From assembly GCF_900142165.1 (NCBI RefSeq), contig NZ_FQZY01000010.1, positions 47,495-111,494 on the forward strand: a stretch of DNA of 64,000 nt, in the 5' to 3' direction. Shown here piece after piece: positions 44,152-54,158 of the stretch. How positions within the stretch are numbered: the first letter of the stretch is position 1; each line of letters begins with the position of its first letter. Under the pieces are notes generated by a model. That model saw only the letters and a program-made list of their open reading frames with translations, made no database searches and was not told where the DNA came from. A program made the position numbers and the translations under genes. This stretch comes from Hespellia stercorisuis DSM 15480 (GTDB lineage: Bacteria; Bacillota; Clostridia; Lachnospirales; Lachnospiraceae).

Positions 44152-44907
44152 GTGTACCGAGTGATGCTGGTTGAGGATGACCGCACAGTGAGATATGTCT
44201 ATTCGAGAATGAGGGAGTGGGAAAAGCAGGGATTTACCATTGAGTGCGAGGCTGCAAACGGGAGTCAGGCGGTTGAGATGCTGAGGACACATTCGGTGGA
44301 TATTATATTTACAGATATCAGAATGCCGCTTATGAACGGTATCGAGATGATGAAACAGATGAAGGAGCTATATCCCGGGATGCTGTTCGTGCTGATCAGT
44401 TCCTATAATGAATTTGAATATGCCAGAGAAGGATTGAAACTCGGGGCGTTGGATTATATCACAAAACCGATGGAAGAGAAAGATCTTTTAGAAGTATTGG
44501 AACGGGCAAAGGTTATTTTAGATGATGCATCCGAGGGAGGAATGCTTCAGAAGCTGATCATGATCAGTAAAAATGAGGTGAACGAAGAAGACTCTCTGCT
44601 GGCGAATCTGTGCGGATATCTGGAGGAACATTTATCGGAAAATCTGACAATGGAGGATGTGGCAGAATATTTGAATATGAACAGGGATTATCTCGGAAAG
44701 CAGCTCAAACTCAGGACAGGATATACCTTTCGAAACCTGTACAACAGCCTGAAAATGGAGTATGCGAAGGATTTAATCCATGAAAGCAGCCAGAAGATTT
44801 ATGAAATCAGTGACAGTCTCGGTTATACCTCGGCAGACTATTTTTCCCAGCTGTTCAAGAAAAGTGTGGGAATGACGCCGGCAGAGTATAAGCGGGGACG
44901 AGAATGA
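44152..44907 (+). CDS. AraC-type response regulator
   Basis: A 251-residue regulator starting at GTG 44152, with GAGAGGAG upstream in the kinase end. The receiver domain has acidic residues EDD near the start, phospho-acceptor Asp55 in FTDIRMPLMNG, and conserved Lys in LDYITKP. A C-terminal AraC helix-turn-helix pair spans roughly residues 150-251, with TMEDVAEYLNMNRDYLGKQL and YEISDSLGYTSADYFSQLFK. It is probably the partner of the preceding kinase, and the urt operon directly downstream is its likely target. Binding sites could not be identified. Confidence 0.9.
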   Translation: MYRVMLVEDDRTVRYVYSRMREWEKQGFTIECEAANGSQAVEMLRTHSVDIIFTDIRMPLMNGIEMMKQMKELYPGMLFVLISSYNEFEYAREGLKLGALDYITKPMEEKDLLEVLERAKVILDDASEGGMLQKLIMISKNEVNEEDSLLANLCGYLEEHLSENLTMEDVAEYLNMNRDYLGKQLKLRTGYTFRNLYNSLKMEYAKDLIHESSQKIYEISDSLGYTSADYFSQLFKKSVGMTPAEYKRGRE

Positions 44908-44951
44908 TGAAGATTACGGAATTTTCATGGTAAATGTCGGATTTTTAAGGT

Positions 44952-44979
44952 TTGAATTTTCAAATTTCTATGATAAATT
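44952..44979 (+). promoter_or_regulatory. Weak promoter candidate upstream of urtA
   Basis: TTGAAT and TAAATT 16 bp apart in an AT-rich stretch after the response regulator. A short CATCAA/TTGATG stem follows. The match is modest and the start point is unproven. Confidence 0.3.
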
Positions 44980-45020
44980 TTATACAACATCAAAACAATA
45001 TTGATGAATGGGAGAGACAA

Positions 45021-45057
45021 AGAGGTCATTGCCGATACGGCAGTGGCCTCTTTTTTT
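45021..45057 (+). terminator. Intrinsic terminator between regulator genes and urtA
   Basis: 14-bp stem AGAGGTCATTGCCG / CGGCAGTGGCCTCT with two G-T wobbles, a 3-base loop and a run of seven Ts. It either ends the kinase/regulator transcript or, if the promoter at 44,952 is real, sits in the urt leader as an attenuator. Confidence 0.85.
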
Positions 45058-45098
45058 CCCGGCAGCAAAAGGCAGCATAGAAAGGCGAGGTAAAAGTT

Positions 45099-46331
45099 AT
45101 GAAAAAGAGAGTAATCAGTGGATTGATAGCAACAATGCTGACAATGACAATGGTCGTAGGGATGACAGGCTGCGGTTCATCGGACAGCAGTTCGAGTGAT
45201 ACGGTAAAGGTGGGACTTCTGCACTCCATGACAGGCTCTATGGCAATTTCAGAGCAGGCGGTATTGGATGCAGAAAAACTTGCAATCAAAGAAATCAATG
45301 AGGATGGCGGTGTACTCGGCAAGCAGATTGAGTACCAGGAAGAAGACGGAGCATCGGATGCATCTACATTTGCAACAAAGGCAGAGAAATTAGTGGATCA
45401 GGATGGAATCTCGACTGTATTCGGATGCTGGACCTCTTCTTCCAGAAAGGCAGTAAAATCTATTTTTGAAGATTATAATGCGTTGTTATTCTACCCCGTT
45501 CAGTATGAAGGAATGGAATCTTCCAGCAATATTGTATATACAGGAGCAGCGCCAAACCAGCAGATCGTACCGGCAATTGAGTATTTACTGGATCAGGGAT
45601 ATACCAGGTTCTTCCTGCTTGGATCTGACTATGTATTTCCTCGTACCGCCAACATGATCATCAAAGCGCAGGTAGAAGCAGCCGGACAGACGGTTGCCGG
45701 TGAGGAATATGCTGATATGGACCAGACAGATTTTGCAGCAATCATTGCGAAAATCGAGGCAGCACAGCCGGATGTCATCATCAACACATTGAACGGAACA
45801 GGAAATGTATCCTTCTTTAAACAGATGTCTGAGAAAAATTACACAAGTGAGGACTATATGACAATGTCATTCTCCATCGCAGAGGAAGAAGTTGCGACAA
45901 TCGGAGCAGATATTTTAAACGGACATATGGTTTCCTGGAATTACTATCAGACAACAGACACAGAAAAGAATAAAAAATTTGTTGCGGCATATAAGGCAGA
46001 ATACGGCGAGGACCGTGTGACGAGCGATCCGGCTGAGGCAGCCTATGATGCAGTCTATCTCTGGAAGGCAGCGTGTGAAGAGGCAGAAAGCTTTGAAGTA
46101 AAGGATGTACTCGCGGCAATCGACAGTGGAAAAATTTCTTTTGATGCGCCGGAAGGAACCGTTACCATTGATGGAGAGAATCAGCATCTTTCAAAACCGG
46201 TCCGTATCGGGCAGGTTCAGGATGACGGTTTGATTTATGAAGTCTATTCGACAGATGCACCAGTCGAGCCAGACCCATATCTGACAACGTATGACTGGGC
46301 AGTCAAAGCAGGAATTAAACCATTAGAATAA
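45099..46331 (+). CDS. urtA: Urea ABC transporter substrate-binding lipoprotein
   Basis: A 410-residue lipoprotein. Signal peptide with lipobox MTGC (Cys25), then a Ser/Asp-rich linker. The mature part is a periplasmic-binding-type I protein of the UrtA/AmiC family, with [46 protein letters not shown] and [12 protein letters not shown], typical of UrtA. It captures urea or short-chain amides outside the membrane and delivers them to UrtBC. It starts a five-gene transporter operon. The ribosome site GGCGAGG lies 9 bp upstream. Confidence 0.95.
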   Translation: MKKRVISGLIATMLTMTMVVGMTGCGSSDSSSSDTVKVGLLHSMTGSMAISEQAVLDAEKLAIKEINEDGGVLGKQIEYQEEDGASDASTFATKAEKLVDQDGISTVFGCWTSSSRKAVKSIFEDYNALLFYPVQYEGMESSSNIVYTGAAPNQQIVPAIEYLLDQGYTRFFLLGSDYVFPRTANMIIKAQVEAAGQTVAGEEYADMDQTDFAAIIAKIEAAQPDVIINTLNGTGNVSFFKQMSEKNYTSEDYMTMSFSIAEEEVATIGADILNGHMVSWNYYQTTDTEKNKKFVAAYKAEYGEDRVTSDPAEAAYDAVYLWKAACEEAESFEVKDVLAAIDSGKISFDAPEGTVTIDGENQHLSKPVRIGQVQDDGLIYEVYSTDAPVEPDPYLTTYDWAVKAGIKPLE

Positions 46332-46355
46332 GACAAAAGAGAGGAGATGCTCGGG

Positions 46356-47249
46356 ATGACAGATTTGATCACTACACTATTTAACGGGCTGAGTTTAAGT
46401 TCTATCTATCTGCTGGTTGCACTTGGACTGGCAGTGACCTTCGGCCTGATGGGTGTCATTAATATGGCGCATGGAGAATTTATTATGATTGGCGCATATA
46501 TGACCTATATTACACAGAAAATAATCGGTGGAAATGGCAGTGTGGCGTATCTGCTGTCGATACCGGTGGCATTTCTTATCACATTCCTTCTGGGATGTAT
46601 TTTAGAAAAGACATTGATTACAAGACTGTATGGAAGAAAAATAGACAGTCTTCTGGCAACCTGGGGAATCAGCCTGATTCTCCAGCAGGCAGCCAGATCC
46701 ATCTTTGGGTCACAGGGAGTGAACGTGAATGCTCCGGCATTTTTGAAAAGCGGGCTGACGATTGGTGGAGTTACGTTTGCATTTAATCGTATTTTTATCA
46801 TTGGACTGGTCATCGTATGTCTTGTGGCAGTATGGCTTCTGATGAATAAGACTGTTTTTGGAGCAAAGATGAGAGCGACCATGCAGAATCGTGCGATGGC
46901 GCAGTGTATGGGAATCAATTCGAAAAAGATTGACTGCATCACCTTCGGACTTGGTTCTGGACTTGCGGGGGTGGCAGGCTGCTCTGTGGCGCTGCTTGGC
47001 TCCGTGGATTCTACGGTCGGTCAGAACTATATCGTTTATTCTTTCATGACGGTAGTACTCGGCGGTGTCGGAAATCTGCTCGGTACAGTTATCGGAGCAA
47101 TGATTATCGGATTTTCCAGCATTTTCGTGGAAGCATACCAGAGCGCATCGATTGCGCGAGCAATTGTACTTCTGATCATCATCATATTTTTACAGTTTAA
47201 ACCAAAAGGATTATTTGTCATTCGAAGCAGAAGTCTGGATGAGGAATAG
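46356..47249 (+). CDS. urtB: Urea ABC transporter permease UrtB
   Basis: A 297-residue membrane permease of the LivH/UrtB family with about eight membrane segments. ALGLAVTFGLMGVINMAHGEF is the family's N-terminal motif, and GLGSGLAGVAGCSVALLG and GVGNLLGTVIGAMIIG near the end are characteristic. ATG 46356 is preferred because an upstream ATG at 46347 sits directly on the AGAGGAG site. It pairs with UrtC to form the membrane channel. It lies 24 bp after urtA. Confidence 0.95.
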   Translation: MTDLITTLFNGLSLSSIYLLVALGLAVTFGLMGVINMAHGEFIMIGAYMTYITQKIIGGNGSVAYLLSIPVAFLITFLLGCILEKTLITRLYGRKIDSLLATWGISLILQQAARSIFGSQGVNVNAPAFLKSGLTIGGVTFAFNRIFIIGLVIVCLVAVWLLMNKTVFGAKMRATMQNRAMAQCMGINSKKIDCITFGLGSGLAGVAGCSVALLGSVDSTVGQNYIVYSFMTVVLGGVGNLLGTVIGAMIIGFSSIFVEAYQSASIARAIVLLIIIIFLQFKPKGLFVIRSRSLDEE

Positions 47250-47261
47250 GAGGGAGAGAGC

Positions 47262-48341
47262 ATGAAAAAAACAGCGATATACAAAGAAAAAGGAAGTCAT
47301 ATTTGTTTTGCGGTGATTGTACTGCTGCTGGCGATCAGCCCTCTTTTGATTTCTTCTACATCTATGGTACAGTTTCTTGGGAAATGTATGTGCTACTCCA
47401 TTGTGGCAATTGCATTGGATTTGATCTGGGGGTATACCGGAATGCTCAGTCTTGGACATGGAATTTATTTTTGTCTGGGCGGTTATGCGATGGCAATGTA
47501 TCTTCGTCTTCGGGATAATGGCGGAAAAATCACGGATTTCATGCAGACGGGAGGATTAAGTGACCTTCCGACATTCTGGAAACCATTTGAATCCCTGCCG
47601 CTTGCGATGATTGCAATCATACTGGTGCCCGGTGTTCTCGCCGGAGTCATTGGATTCTTCGTATTCCGAAGCAGAATCAAGGGCGTGTATTTTTCGATTA
47701 TCACACAGGCATTGACGTGGGCAGCATATTCTCTTTTTATTGCAAATTCAAAATATACGGGTGGAAATAACGGAATTACAGACGTTTCCTCCCTGTTTGG
47801 AAATACGAGAGGACCTGCAAATAAATCAAATCTTCTCCTGTTATTTTGGGTTACACTGCTTGTGCTCATTATGGTGTACGTATTGGCAATGTTTCTTGTG
47901 AACCGGAAATTCGGAAAGCTGCTGATCGCGATACGTGATGGGGAGAATCGTACTTTCTTCTCCGGATATTGTGTCAATAATTATAAGAACTTTGTATACA
48001 CATTATCGGCGATCCTTGCGGCAATCGGCGGAGCACTCTTTGTAAATTTCAACGGCAGCATTACACCGTCGCAAATGACCATTTCCTATTCGATTACAAT
48101 GGTCATCTGGGTGGCAGTGGGAGGCCGTGGAACCATTATTGGAGCTGTGATCGGAGCATTTTTTATCAATATGTGTGAATATAATTTAAGCTCAGGTTCT
48201 CTGGCGGTCATCTGGCAGTATATTATCGGAATTATCTTCTGTGTCACGATTGTATTCTTCCAGGGGGGCATTGTTGGAATCTTTAAGACGCAGCTGCCAG
48301 CCCTGATCAAACGGCATTCAGGGAAAGAGGAGGTGGCGTAA
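47262..48341 (+). CDS. urtC: Urea ABC transporter permease UrtC
   Basis: A 359-residue permease of the LivM/UrtC family with about nine to ten membrane segments. LGHGIYFCLGGYAMAMYL and RSRIKGVYFSIITQALTWA are typical of UrtC, and GGNNGITDV matches the conserved substrate-route loop. It is the second half of the channel. The next gene starts directly after its stop, so urtC and urtD are translationally coupled. Confidence 0.95.
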   Translation: MKKTAIYKEKGSHICFAVIVLLLAISPLLISSTSMVQFLGKCMCYSIVAIALDLIWGYTGMLSLGHGIYFCLGGYAMAMYLRLRDNGGKITDFMQTGGLSDLPTFWKPFESLPLAMIAIILVPGVLAGVIGFFVFRSRIKGVYFSIITQALTWAAYSLFIANSKYTGGNNGITDVSSLFGNTRGPANKSNLLLLFWVTLLVLIMVYVLAMFLVNRKFGKLLIAIRDGENRTFFSGYCVNNYKNFVYTLSAILAAIGGALFVNFNGSITPSQMTISYSITMVIWVAVGGRGTIIGAVIGAFFINMCEYNLSSGSLAVIWQYIIGIIFCVTIVFFQGGIVGIFKTQLPALIKRHSGKEEVA

Positions 48342-49127
48342 ATGCAGACGAAAATTGAAAATGTGTTGAATATTAAGCATATATCGGTTGTATTTGATGG
48401 TTTTAAGGCGCTGACCGATGTAGATATTCAGGTGAAGCGAAATACAATCCATTTCTTTATCGGACCAAACGGCGCCGGCAAGACGACGCTTCTTGATATC
48501 ATCTGCGCAAAGACGAAACCGACATCAGGAACTGTTCATTTTTATCCGCAGAACGGCAGCGATCTGCGGCTGACAGGGATGAAGGAGTATAAGATCGTAA
48601 ATGAAGGAATCGGGCGAAAGTTTCAGGTTCCCTCGGTATTTGTCGAACTGACTGTGATAGAAAATATGATGCTTTCACTTAAGGGGCACAAAGGTGTCTG
48701 GAATTCTATTTTTTATAAACTCTCGAAAGAGGAGGAGAAGCAGATTATGACGGTGCTTGAAAAAGTTGGGTTGGAAGGCAGAAGAGATGTTCCGGCAGGA
48801 TCTCTTGCCCACGGTGAGAAACAGTGGCTTGAGATCGCAATGCAGCTGGTACAAAAACCGGAGATCATTATGCTGGATGAACCGGCAGCCGGTATGGGAA
48901 AACCGGAAACATTCCGAACCGGAGAGCTCTTACAGGAAATCAAAAAAGACTGTACGGTTATTGTGGTAGAGCATGACATGGAGTTTGTAAAACAGATTGC
49001 AGATACCGTAACTGTTCTGCATGAGGGGAAGGTTTTGATGGAAGGTGATATTACAGATGTTCTGGCGGACCAGACGGTTCAGGCGGTCTATCTGGGAAGA
49101 GGAGGTGAGAGAAATGCTGAACATTAG
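48342..49127 (+). CDS. urtD: Urea ABC transporter ATP-binding protein UrtD
   Basis: A 261-residue ATPase. Walker A is GPNGAGKTTLL (near residue 41), the signature region is LAHGEKQWLEIAMQLVQKP (the GEKQWLEI form is typical of UrtD rather than the canonical LSGGQ), and Walker B is IIMLDEPAAGM. It is cytoplasmic and energises the transporter with UrtE. The first base follows the urtC stop and the 3' end overlaps urtE by 14 bp. Confidence 0.95.
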   Translation: MQTKIENVLNIKHISVVFDGFKALTDVDIQVKRNTIHFFIGPNGAGKTTLLDIICAKTKPTSGTVHFYPQNGSDLRLTGMKEYKIVNEGIGRKFQVPSVFVELTVIENMMLSLKGHKGVWNSIFYKLSKEEEKQIMTVLEKVGLEGRRDVPAGSLAHGEKQWLEIAMQLVQKPEIIMLDEPAAGMGKPETFRTGELLQEIKKDCTVIVVEHDMEFVKQIADTVTVLHEGKVLMEGDITDVLADQTVQAVYLGRGGERNAEH

Positions 49128-49806
49128 TCAGGTGAATGCCTGTTATGGTGAGAGCAGTGTTATCTCAGGATTGGACATGGAAGTGAACGATCACAAAATT
49201 GTGTGTCTGATTGGCAGAAACGGCGTTGGAAAAAGTACAACCTTAAAAAGTATTATGGGGCTGGTAAACACACCGTCAGGCAGCATCAAGCTGAATGGTA
49301 CTGAGATGATGAAGATGGCGACTTATGACCGTGTGAAGCTTGGAATCGGCTACGTGCCGCAGGGACGTGATATTTTTCCGCAGATGACGGTTCAGGAGAA
49401 TCTGGAACTGGGGCTTCATACAGCGGGAAAAGAGAAAAAAGTTCCAGATTATATCTACGATCTGTTTCCGATTCTTCCAGAATTTGCGAAAAGAAAAGGC
49501 GGAGACCTCTCCGGAGGGCAGCAACAACAGTTGGCGATTGCGCGTGCGCTCGTCACGGGACCTGAGATTCTGATCCTCGATGAGCCGACGGAAGGAATCC
49601 AGCCGTCAATCATTCAGGACATTGGAAGGGCAATCAAGCGTGTCAATCAGGAGCTTGGAATTACGGTTCTGATTGTGGAACAGTATCTGGAATTTGTGCT
49701 TGATATCTCAGATGAGCTCTACATTATGGAAAAGGGAAGTATCGTAATGCAGGGGAAGACGAAGGAACTTCCGGTAGAAGAAATTCAAAAAATCATGACA
49801 GAATAA
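49114..49806 (+). CDS. urtE: Urea ABC transporter ATP-binding protein UrtE
   Basis: A 230-residue ATPase of the LivF/UrtE type. Walker A is GRNGVGKST, the signature motif is LSGGQQQQLAIARAL and Walker B is ILILDEPTEGIQ. GIGYVPQGRDIFPQMTVQENL is a hallmark of UrtE. ATG 49114 follows a strong GAGGAGGTGAG site; an upstream open frame is inside urtD and is rejected. It completes the urea importer. Confidence 0.95.
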   Translation: MLNISQVNACYGESSVISGLDMEVNDHKIVCLIGRNGVGKSTTLKSIMGLVNTPSGSIKLNGTEMMKMATYDRVKLGIGYVPQGRDIFPQMTVQENLELGLHTAGKEKKVPDYIYDLFPILPEFAKRKGGDLSGGQQQQLAIARALVTGPEILILDEPTEGIQPSIIQDIGRAIKRVNQELGITVLIVEQYLEFVLDISDELYIMEKGSIVMQGKTKELPVEEIQKIMTE

Positions 49807-49822
49807 AAGAGGTGATAGTGGT

Positions 49823-50905
49823 ATGCCCGAAACAGCTGTGTACTCCGTGATGGTCGTTGATGACAGCCCGGAACAGATTCGTTACATCAGTGAAATATTA
49901 AAAGCAGAGGGGTGCCGGATTTATGCGGCAACTTCCTGCGAGGCTGCGTTTAAAATCCTTGAGCACAGCCTTCCGAATCTGATTATTCTGGATATTGTCA
50001 TGCCGGATATGGACGGATTCGAAATGTGCCGCCGTCTGAAGGCGGATCAGACGACGGAGGATATTCCGGTTATGTTTGCCACAGCATATCATGATTCTGA
50101 TTATATCGGGGAAGGATTTGCGGCAGGAGGCTGCGATTATCTCGTCAAACCATTTATCCGGGAAGAGCTTTTAGAGCGTGTGAAGGTTCGTATCCGGCTG
50201 TCCAGAAAGCGAATTGAGCTTCAGGAAGCCTATGCGGAGCTGGATAAATTCTGCTATACCCTGTCTCATGATATCCGGGCCCCGCTTTATGTGATCAGAC
50301 AGCTTGCCGAACTTCTAAAGAATGAAGTCAGTGGCGGAGATCCGGAGGAAGCAGTCAAGATCAGCAATATGATTCTGGAAAAGGCGACCGGGGCAGCGAA
50401 TATGACCGATGGTCTGCATCATTTTTCAAAAGCACTCTATGAGACGGTTGATAAAACAAAAGTGGATATGGATACAATTTTTGAAGAGGTTTATGAAGAA
50501 CTGTCGATGCTGGAAGAAAATCGGGAAATTCAATTCGAGAAAAAAGTGCTTCCATCATTGATGGGTGATTCTGTGCTGGTCAGGCTGGTAATTCAGAATG
50601 TACTGAGTAACGCATTAAAATTTACGAGAACATGTGAGGTGGCGCGTATTTCTGTAAGTTTTAGGAAGACGCATGATTGTGTGAAATACGGTATCACCGA
50701 TAATGGGATCGGCATGAAGCAGACAGAGTCGGAAGATGTATTTCAGATTTTTAGACGTCTTCACTCACCGGAAGAATATGAGGGGGAAGGAATCGGACTT
50801 GCCACAGTAAAACGAATCATGTTCCGTCATGGCGGAAATGTAAAGATCGAATCAGAACCGGGGAAAGGAACCAGCGTATGGCTCATCTTTCCAAGCGATG
50901 TATAA
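49823..50905 (+). CDS. Soluble receiver-histidine kinase protein
   Basis: A 360-residue protein with the reverse order of the usual two-component kinases. An N-terminal receiver has Asp57 in LIILDIVMPDMDGF. It is followed by a HisKA with His149 in CYTLSHDIRAPL and a HATPase domain with NVLSNALKFTRT, DNGIGMKQTES and GEGIGLATVKRI. No membrane segment is present, so it is cytosolic and probably takes signals from another kinase through the receiver. It sits between urtE and the urease genes, 16 bp from urtE. It may form a relay with the kinase at 41,396; that link is inference. Confidence 0.9.
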   Translation: MPETAVYSVMVVDDSPEQIRYISEILKAEGCRIYAATSCEAAFKILEHSLPNLIILDIVMPDMDGFEMCRRLKADQTTEDIPVMFATAYHDSDYIGEGFAAGGCDYLVKPFIREELLERVKVRIRLSRKRIELQEAYAELDKFCYTLSHDIRAPLYVIRQLAELLKNEVSGGDPEEAVKISNMILEKATGAANMTDGLHHFSKALYETVDKTKVDMDTIFEEVYEELSMLEENREIQFEKKVLPSLMGDSVLVRLVIQNVLSNALKFTRTCEVARISVSFRKTHDCVKYGITDNGIGMKQTESEDVFQIFRRLHSPEEYEGEGIGLATVKRIMFRHGGNVKIESEPGKGTSVWLIFPSDV

Positions 50906-50932
50906 AAGAAAAGCGAAAAGGAGGATATGTGT

Positions 50933-51562
50933 ATGGAGCATTATATTATTACGATAGCCAGAGGATTTGGCAGCGGTGGAAAAGAGATCGGAAATAAACT
51001 TGCAAAGAGACTGGGGATTCCCTGCTATGAGTCGCAGATACTCAAAATGGCATCGGAGTACAGTGGAATCAATGAGTCTCTGTTCTATAAGGCCGATGAA
51101 AAACTGACGCAGCGAAAAACGATTCTGGGATATTTAAAGAAGGTTCCCTTTACATCCATAGCAGAACCTTATATGAAAGAATTTACCTCAGATGTAAATC
51201 TATTTAATATCCAGAAACGCATCATTGAGACACTCGCAAAGTCGCAATCCTGTGTGATTGTCGGAAAATGTGCAGATTATGTTCTACAGGATTTTCCAAA
51301 CGTGGTCAGTGCATACATCGAGGCTCCGCGCACAGAATGTGTGGACTCTATTGTCAAAAAGCTGGGTGTGTCCCGGGAGGAGGCGGATCAGCTGATTGAG
51401 AAGACGGATCGTTACCGCGCGGCATATTACCGTTACTATACCGGAGGTGCAAAGTGGACCAACCCAGTCAACTATGACCTGACACTCAACAGTGCGCGCG
51501 TGGGAAGAGAGAACTGTGTGGATGTTCTGGAATGGTATACAAAGAAAAAACAGAATTTATAA
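50933..51562 (+). CDS. Cytidylate kinase-like family protein
   Basis: A 209-residue P-loop protein of the cytidylate kinase-like family (PF13189). ITIARGFGSGGKEIGNKLAKRLGIP is the start, with a glycine-rich nucleotide-binding loop. The C-terminal part has KLGVSREEADQLIEKTDRYRAAYYRYYTG, a typical family segment. ATG 50933 is preferred since an upstream ATG at 50927 is only 2 bp from AAGGAGG. The natural substrate of this family is not established. Its place between a signalling kinase and ureA suggests a link to the urea operon. Confidence 0.85.
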   Translation: MEHYIITIARGFGSGGKEIGNKLAKRLGIPCYESQILKMASEYSGINESLFYKADEKLTQRKTILGYLKKVPFTSIAEPYMKEFTSDVNLFNIQKRIIETLAKSQSCVIVGKCADYVLQDFPNVVSAYIEAPRTECVDSIVKKLGVSREEADQLIEKTDRYRAAYYRYYTGGAKWTNPVNYDLTLNSARVGRENCVDVLEWYTKKKQNL

Positions 51563-51583
51563 ACAAAAAGGAGGTTTATTATT

Positions 51584-51898
51584 ATGCATTTAACACCAAG
51601 AGAGAGTGAAAGATTGATGGTCTCTACCATGGGAGATCTGGCAGCAAGAAGGAAAGCAAGAGGTGTGAAGCTGAATTATGTAGAGAGTATTGCATACATT
51701 TCCGCCGATATTTATGAAAGGGTCCGTGACGGTAACATGAGTGTTGTAGAACTGATGGAGTATGGTGCGACACTTCTGACCAGTGAGGACGTTATGGAAG
51801 GAGTAGCTGAGATGCTGCCATCCGTATCGATCGAAGCGACATTTCCAGATGGCACAAAACAGGTTACGATTCATAATCCCATAAGAAAACAGGGATAG
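51584..51898 (+). CDS. ureA: Urease gamma subunit
   Basis: A 104-residue protein, the usual UreA size. [40 protein letters not shown] and the C-terminal [15 protein letters not shown] are conserved. It is the small gamma subunit that packs around the UreC active site. AAGGAGG lies 12 bp before the ATG and the gene is 21 bp after the kinase-like gene. Confidence 0.97.
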   Translation: MHLTPRESERLMVSTMGDLAARRKARGVKLNYVESIAYISADIYERVRDGNMSVVELMEYGATLLTSEDVMEGVAEMLPSVSIEATFPDGTKQVTIHNPIRKQG

Positions 51899-51913
51899 AA
51901 AGGGGAAATTTAT

Positions 51914-52279
51914 ATGATTCCAGGAGAAGTGTTTTATAAAAATGAAGATATTACAGGGAATATAGGAAGAGAAACAATCGAATTAGAAGTGAAAAATCCA
52001 GATAAACGCCCAATCGCGGTTGGATCCCATATGCATTTTTTTGAAGTGAATAAGTTTTTGCAGTTTGAGCGGGAGGCTGCGTTTGGATTTAAACTGGATA
52101 TTCCATCAGGAACGGTAATTCGCTGGGAACCGGGGGAGATAAAGAAAGTAAGACTGGTTACATTTGGAGGCAGGCAGGTTGTGAAAGGCTTGAATAATCT
52201 TACCAATGGTCAGATCTCTGACTGTAATAAGAGACAGGCAATGTTAAATGCGAAATTAAAAGGCTTTATTCAGGAGTAA
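51914..52279 (+). CDS. ureB: Urease beta subunit
   Basis: A 121-residue protein of normal UreB size. MIPGEVFYKNEDI, KRPIAVGSHMHFFEVNKFL and FGGRQVVKGLNNLTNGQI are family signatures. It forms the urease heterotrimer with UreA and UreC. A GGGGAAA site lies upstream. Confidence 0.97.
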   Translation: MIPGEVFYKNEDITGNIGRETIELEVKNPDKRPIAVGSHMHFFEVNKFLQFEREAAFGFKLDIPSGTVIRWEPGEIKKVRLVTFGGRQVVKGLNNLTNGQISDCNKRQAMLNAKLKGFIQE

Positions 52280-52316
52280 ATGATTCATTTACGGAATGTG
52301 AAAGGAGACAGAAAAT

Positions 52317-54035
52317 ATGAGTTTTACAATAGACAGAAAATCATATGGCGGAATGTATGGACCAACGGTAGGAGATAAGGTACGACTGGCAGATACTGAT
52401 TTGATTGTAGAAGTGGAAAAGGATTATACAGTTTATGGGGAAGAATGTAAATTTGGCGGCTCCAAGACGATTCGAGATGGAATGGGACAGAAGTCTGGTA
52501 TGACAAATAAAGCAGGGGCATTAGATTTTTGTCTGACCAATGCACTTGTGATTGATTATACAGGAATATATAAGGCCGATATTGGTATTAAAGACGGACT
52601 GATTGCCGGAATTGGAAAAGCAGGAAATCCAGATACGCAGGACGGTGTAGATCCAAAGATGGTCATAGGTACCGGAACTGAAATATTATCGGCAGAGGGA
52701 TTGATTGTCACGGCAGGTGCGATTGATACTCATGTGCACTACATTTGTCCGCAGCAGGCAGAGACAGCATTGTATTCCGGTGTGACAACCATGTATGGCG
52801 GTGGGGATGGGCCTGCAGACGGAACTTTTGCCACAACATGCGCACCGGGACCATGGAATATCAAAAGAATGCTGGAGGCGGTGGATGAGCTGCCCATGAA
52901 TTTTATGATTCTGGGTAAAGCAAATTCCTCACACCCGGATGCGCTGGTCGAACAAATTGCGGCTGGAGCATGTGGATTAAAGCTTCATGAGGATTGGGGG
53001 ACCACACCGGCAGCAATCGACTGCTCATTGTCCGTTGCGGATCAATATGATATTTCCATCGCGATTCATACGGATTCTATTAACGAATGTGGCAATGTGG
53101 AAAATACGATCGAGGCATACAATGGACGTACCATCCATACCTTTCACACAGAGGGAGCCGGCGGCGGACATGCGCCGGATACTATGGTAATGGCAGGCGA
53201 GGCGAATGTGATTCCTTCTACCACAACGCCAACCATTCCTTATACGGTAAACACATATGATGAGCATTTGGATATGCTGATGGTTTGCCACCATATGGAT
53301 AGTGATATTCCGGATGATATCGCATTTGGAAAATCGCGGATTCGCAAGGAAACCATTGCCGCAGAGGACGTTCTGCACGATCTGGGCGCAATTTCCATCA
53401 TTAATTCAGATTCCCAGGCAATGGGACGACCTGCTGAAGTCATTACAAGAACCTGGCAGCTTGCAGATAAAAATAAAAAGCAGCGCGGTAAACTTCCGGA
53501 GGATATGGAGGGGAATGACAATTTCCGCGTAAAACGTTATATTGCAAAACATACGATTAATGCAGCGCTCGCTACAGGCACAGCCGATTATATCGGTTCT
53601 GTTGAAGTGGGAAAGATGGCAGACCTAGTGGTCTGGAGACCAGATATGTTCGGCGTGAAACCAGAAGTAATCATCAAAGGTGGATTTATGATTGCGGCAA
53701 AAATGGGAGATGCCAATGCTTCGATTCCAACACCACAGCCGATTATCATGAAATCGATGTTTGGTGCTTATGGAAAGGCCCGTGCAAAAACCTGTGTTAC
53801 CTTTGTTTCACAACTGGCATACGAGAATGATATCAAAGGAGAACTGGGATTGGAGAAGGTAGTGTTACCAGTAAAAGGGTGTCGCGCAATCAGTAAGAAA
53901 GATATGATTTTTAATGATGCACTTCCAAAAATTGAGATTGATCCTGAAACCAAAAAAGTGAAGGCAGATGGAGTGGAAATTACATCAGAGCCGGCAAAAA
54001 CACTTCCAATGACGCAGTTATACTATTTGTTTTAA
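52317..54035 (+). CDS. ureC: Urease alpha (catalytic) subunit
   Basis: A 572-residue catalytic subunit of full length. The nickel ligands His139 and His141 lie in [11 protein letters not shown], and the carbamylated lysine is Lys222 in [18 protein letters not shown] and [15 protein letters not shown] are also conserved. The flap residues Cys324-His325 sit in MVCHHMD, and the end PMTQLYYLF is normal. It hydrolyses urea to ammonia and carbamate. Activity needs nickel insertion by UreD/E/F/G, none of which is encoded here. Confidence 0.98.
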   Translation: MSFTIDRKSYGGMYGPTVGDKVRLADTDLIVEVEKDYTVYGEECKFGGSKTIRDGMGQKSGMTNKAGALDFCLTNALVIDYTGIYKADIGIKDGLIAGIGKAGNPDTQDGVDPKMVIGTGTEILSAEGLIVTAGAIDTHVHYICPQQAETALYSGVTTMYGGGDGPADGTFATTCAPGPWNIKRMLEAVDELPMNFMILGKANSSHPDALVEQIAAGACGLKLHEDWGTTPAAIDCSLSVADQYDISIAIHTDSINECGNVENTIEAYNGRTIHTFHTEGAGGGHAPDTMVMAGEANVIPSTTTPTIPYTVNTYDEHLDMLMVCHHMDSDIPDDIAFGKSRIRKETIAAEDVLHDLGAISIINSDSQAMGRPAEVITRTWQLADKNKKQRGKLPEDMEGNDNFRVKRYIAKHTINAALATGTADYIGSVEVGKMADLVVWRPDMFGVKPEVIIKGGFMIAAKMGDANASIPTPQPIIMKSMFGAYGKARAKTCVTFVSQLAYENDIKGELGLEKVVLPVKGCRAISKKDMIFNDALPKIEIDPETKKVKADGVEITSEPAKTLPMTQLYYLF

Positions 54036-54097
54036 GTAGTTTAGGACATTGGCGTATAAACAGTAACATAAAATTAATTCTTCACCGCTGAAATGGA

Positions 54098-54158
54098 AAA
54101 GACTTTGTTGAAAGTATACAGCTGTAGGTGTATACTGATAAAAACAAAGTCTTTTTAT
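54098..54158 (+). terminator. Terminator after ureC
   Basis: Outer stem AAAGACTTTGTT / AACAAAGTCTTT (arms 54098-54109 and 54143-54154) with an inner stem AGTATACA/TGTATACT and a T-rich tail. It closes the urea operon 62 bp after ureC. Confidence 0.8.
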
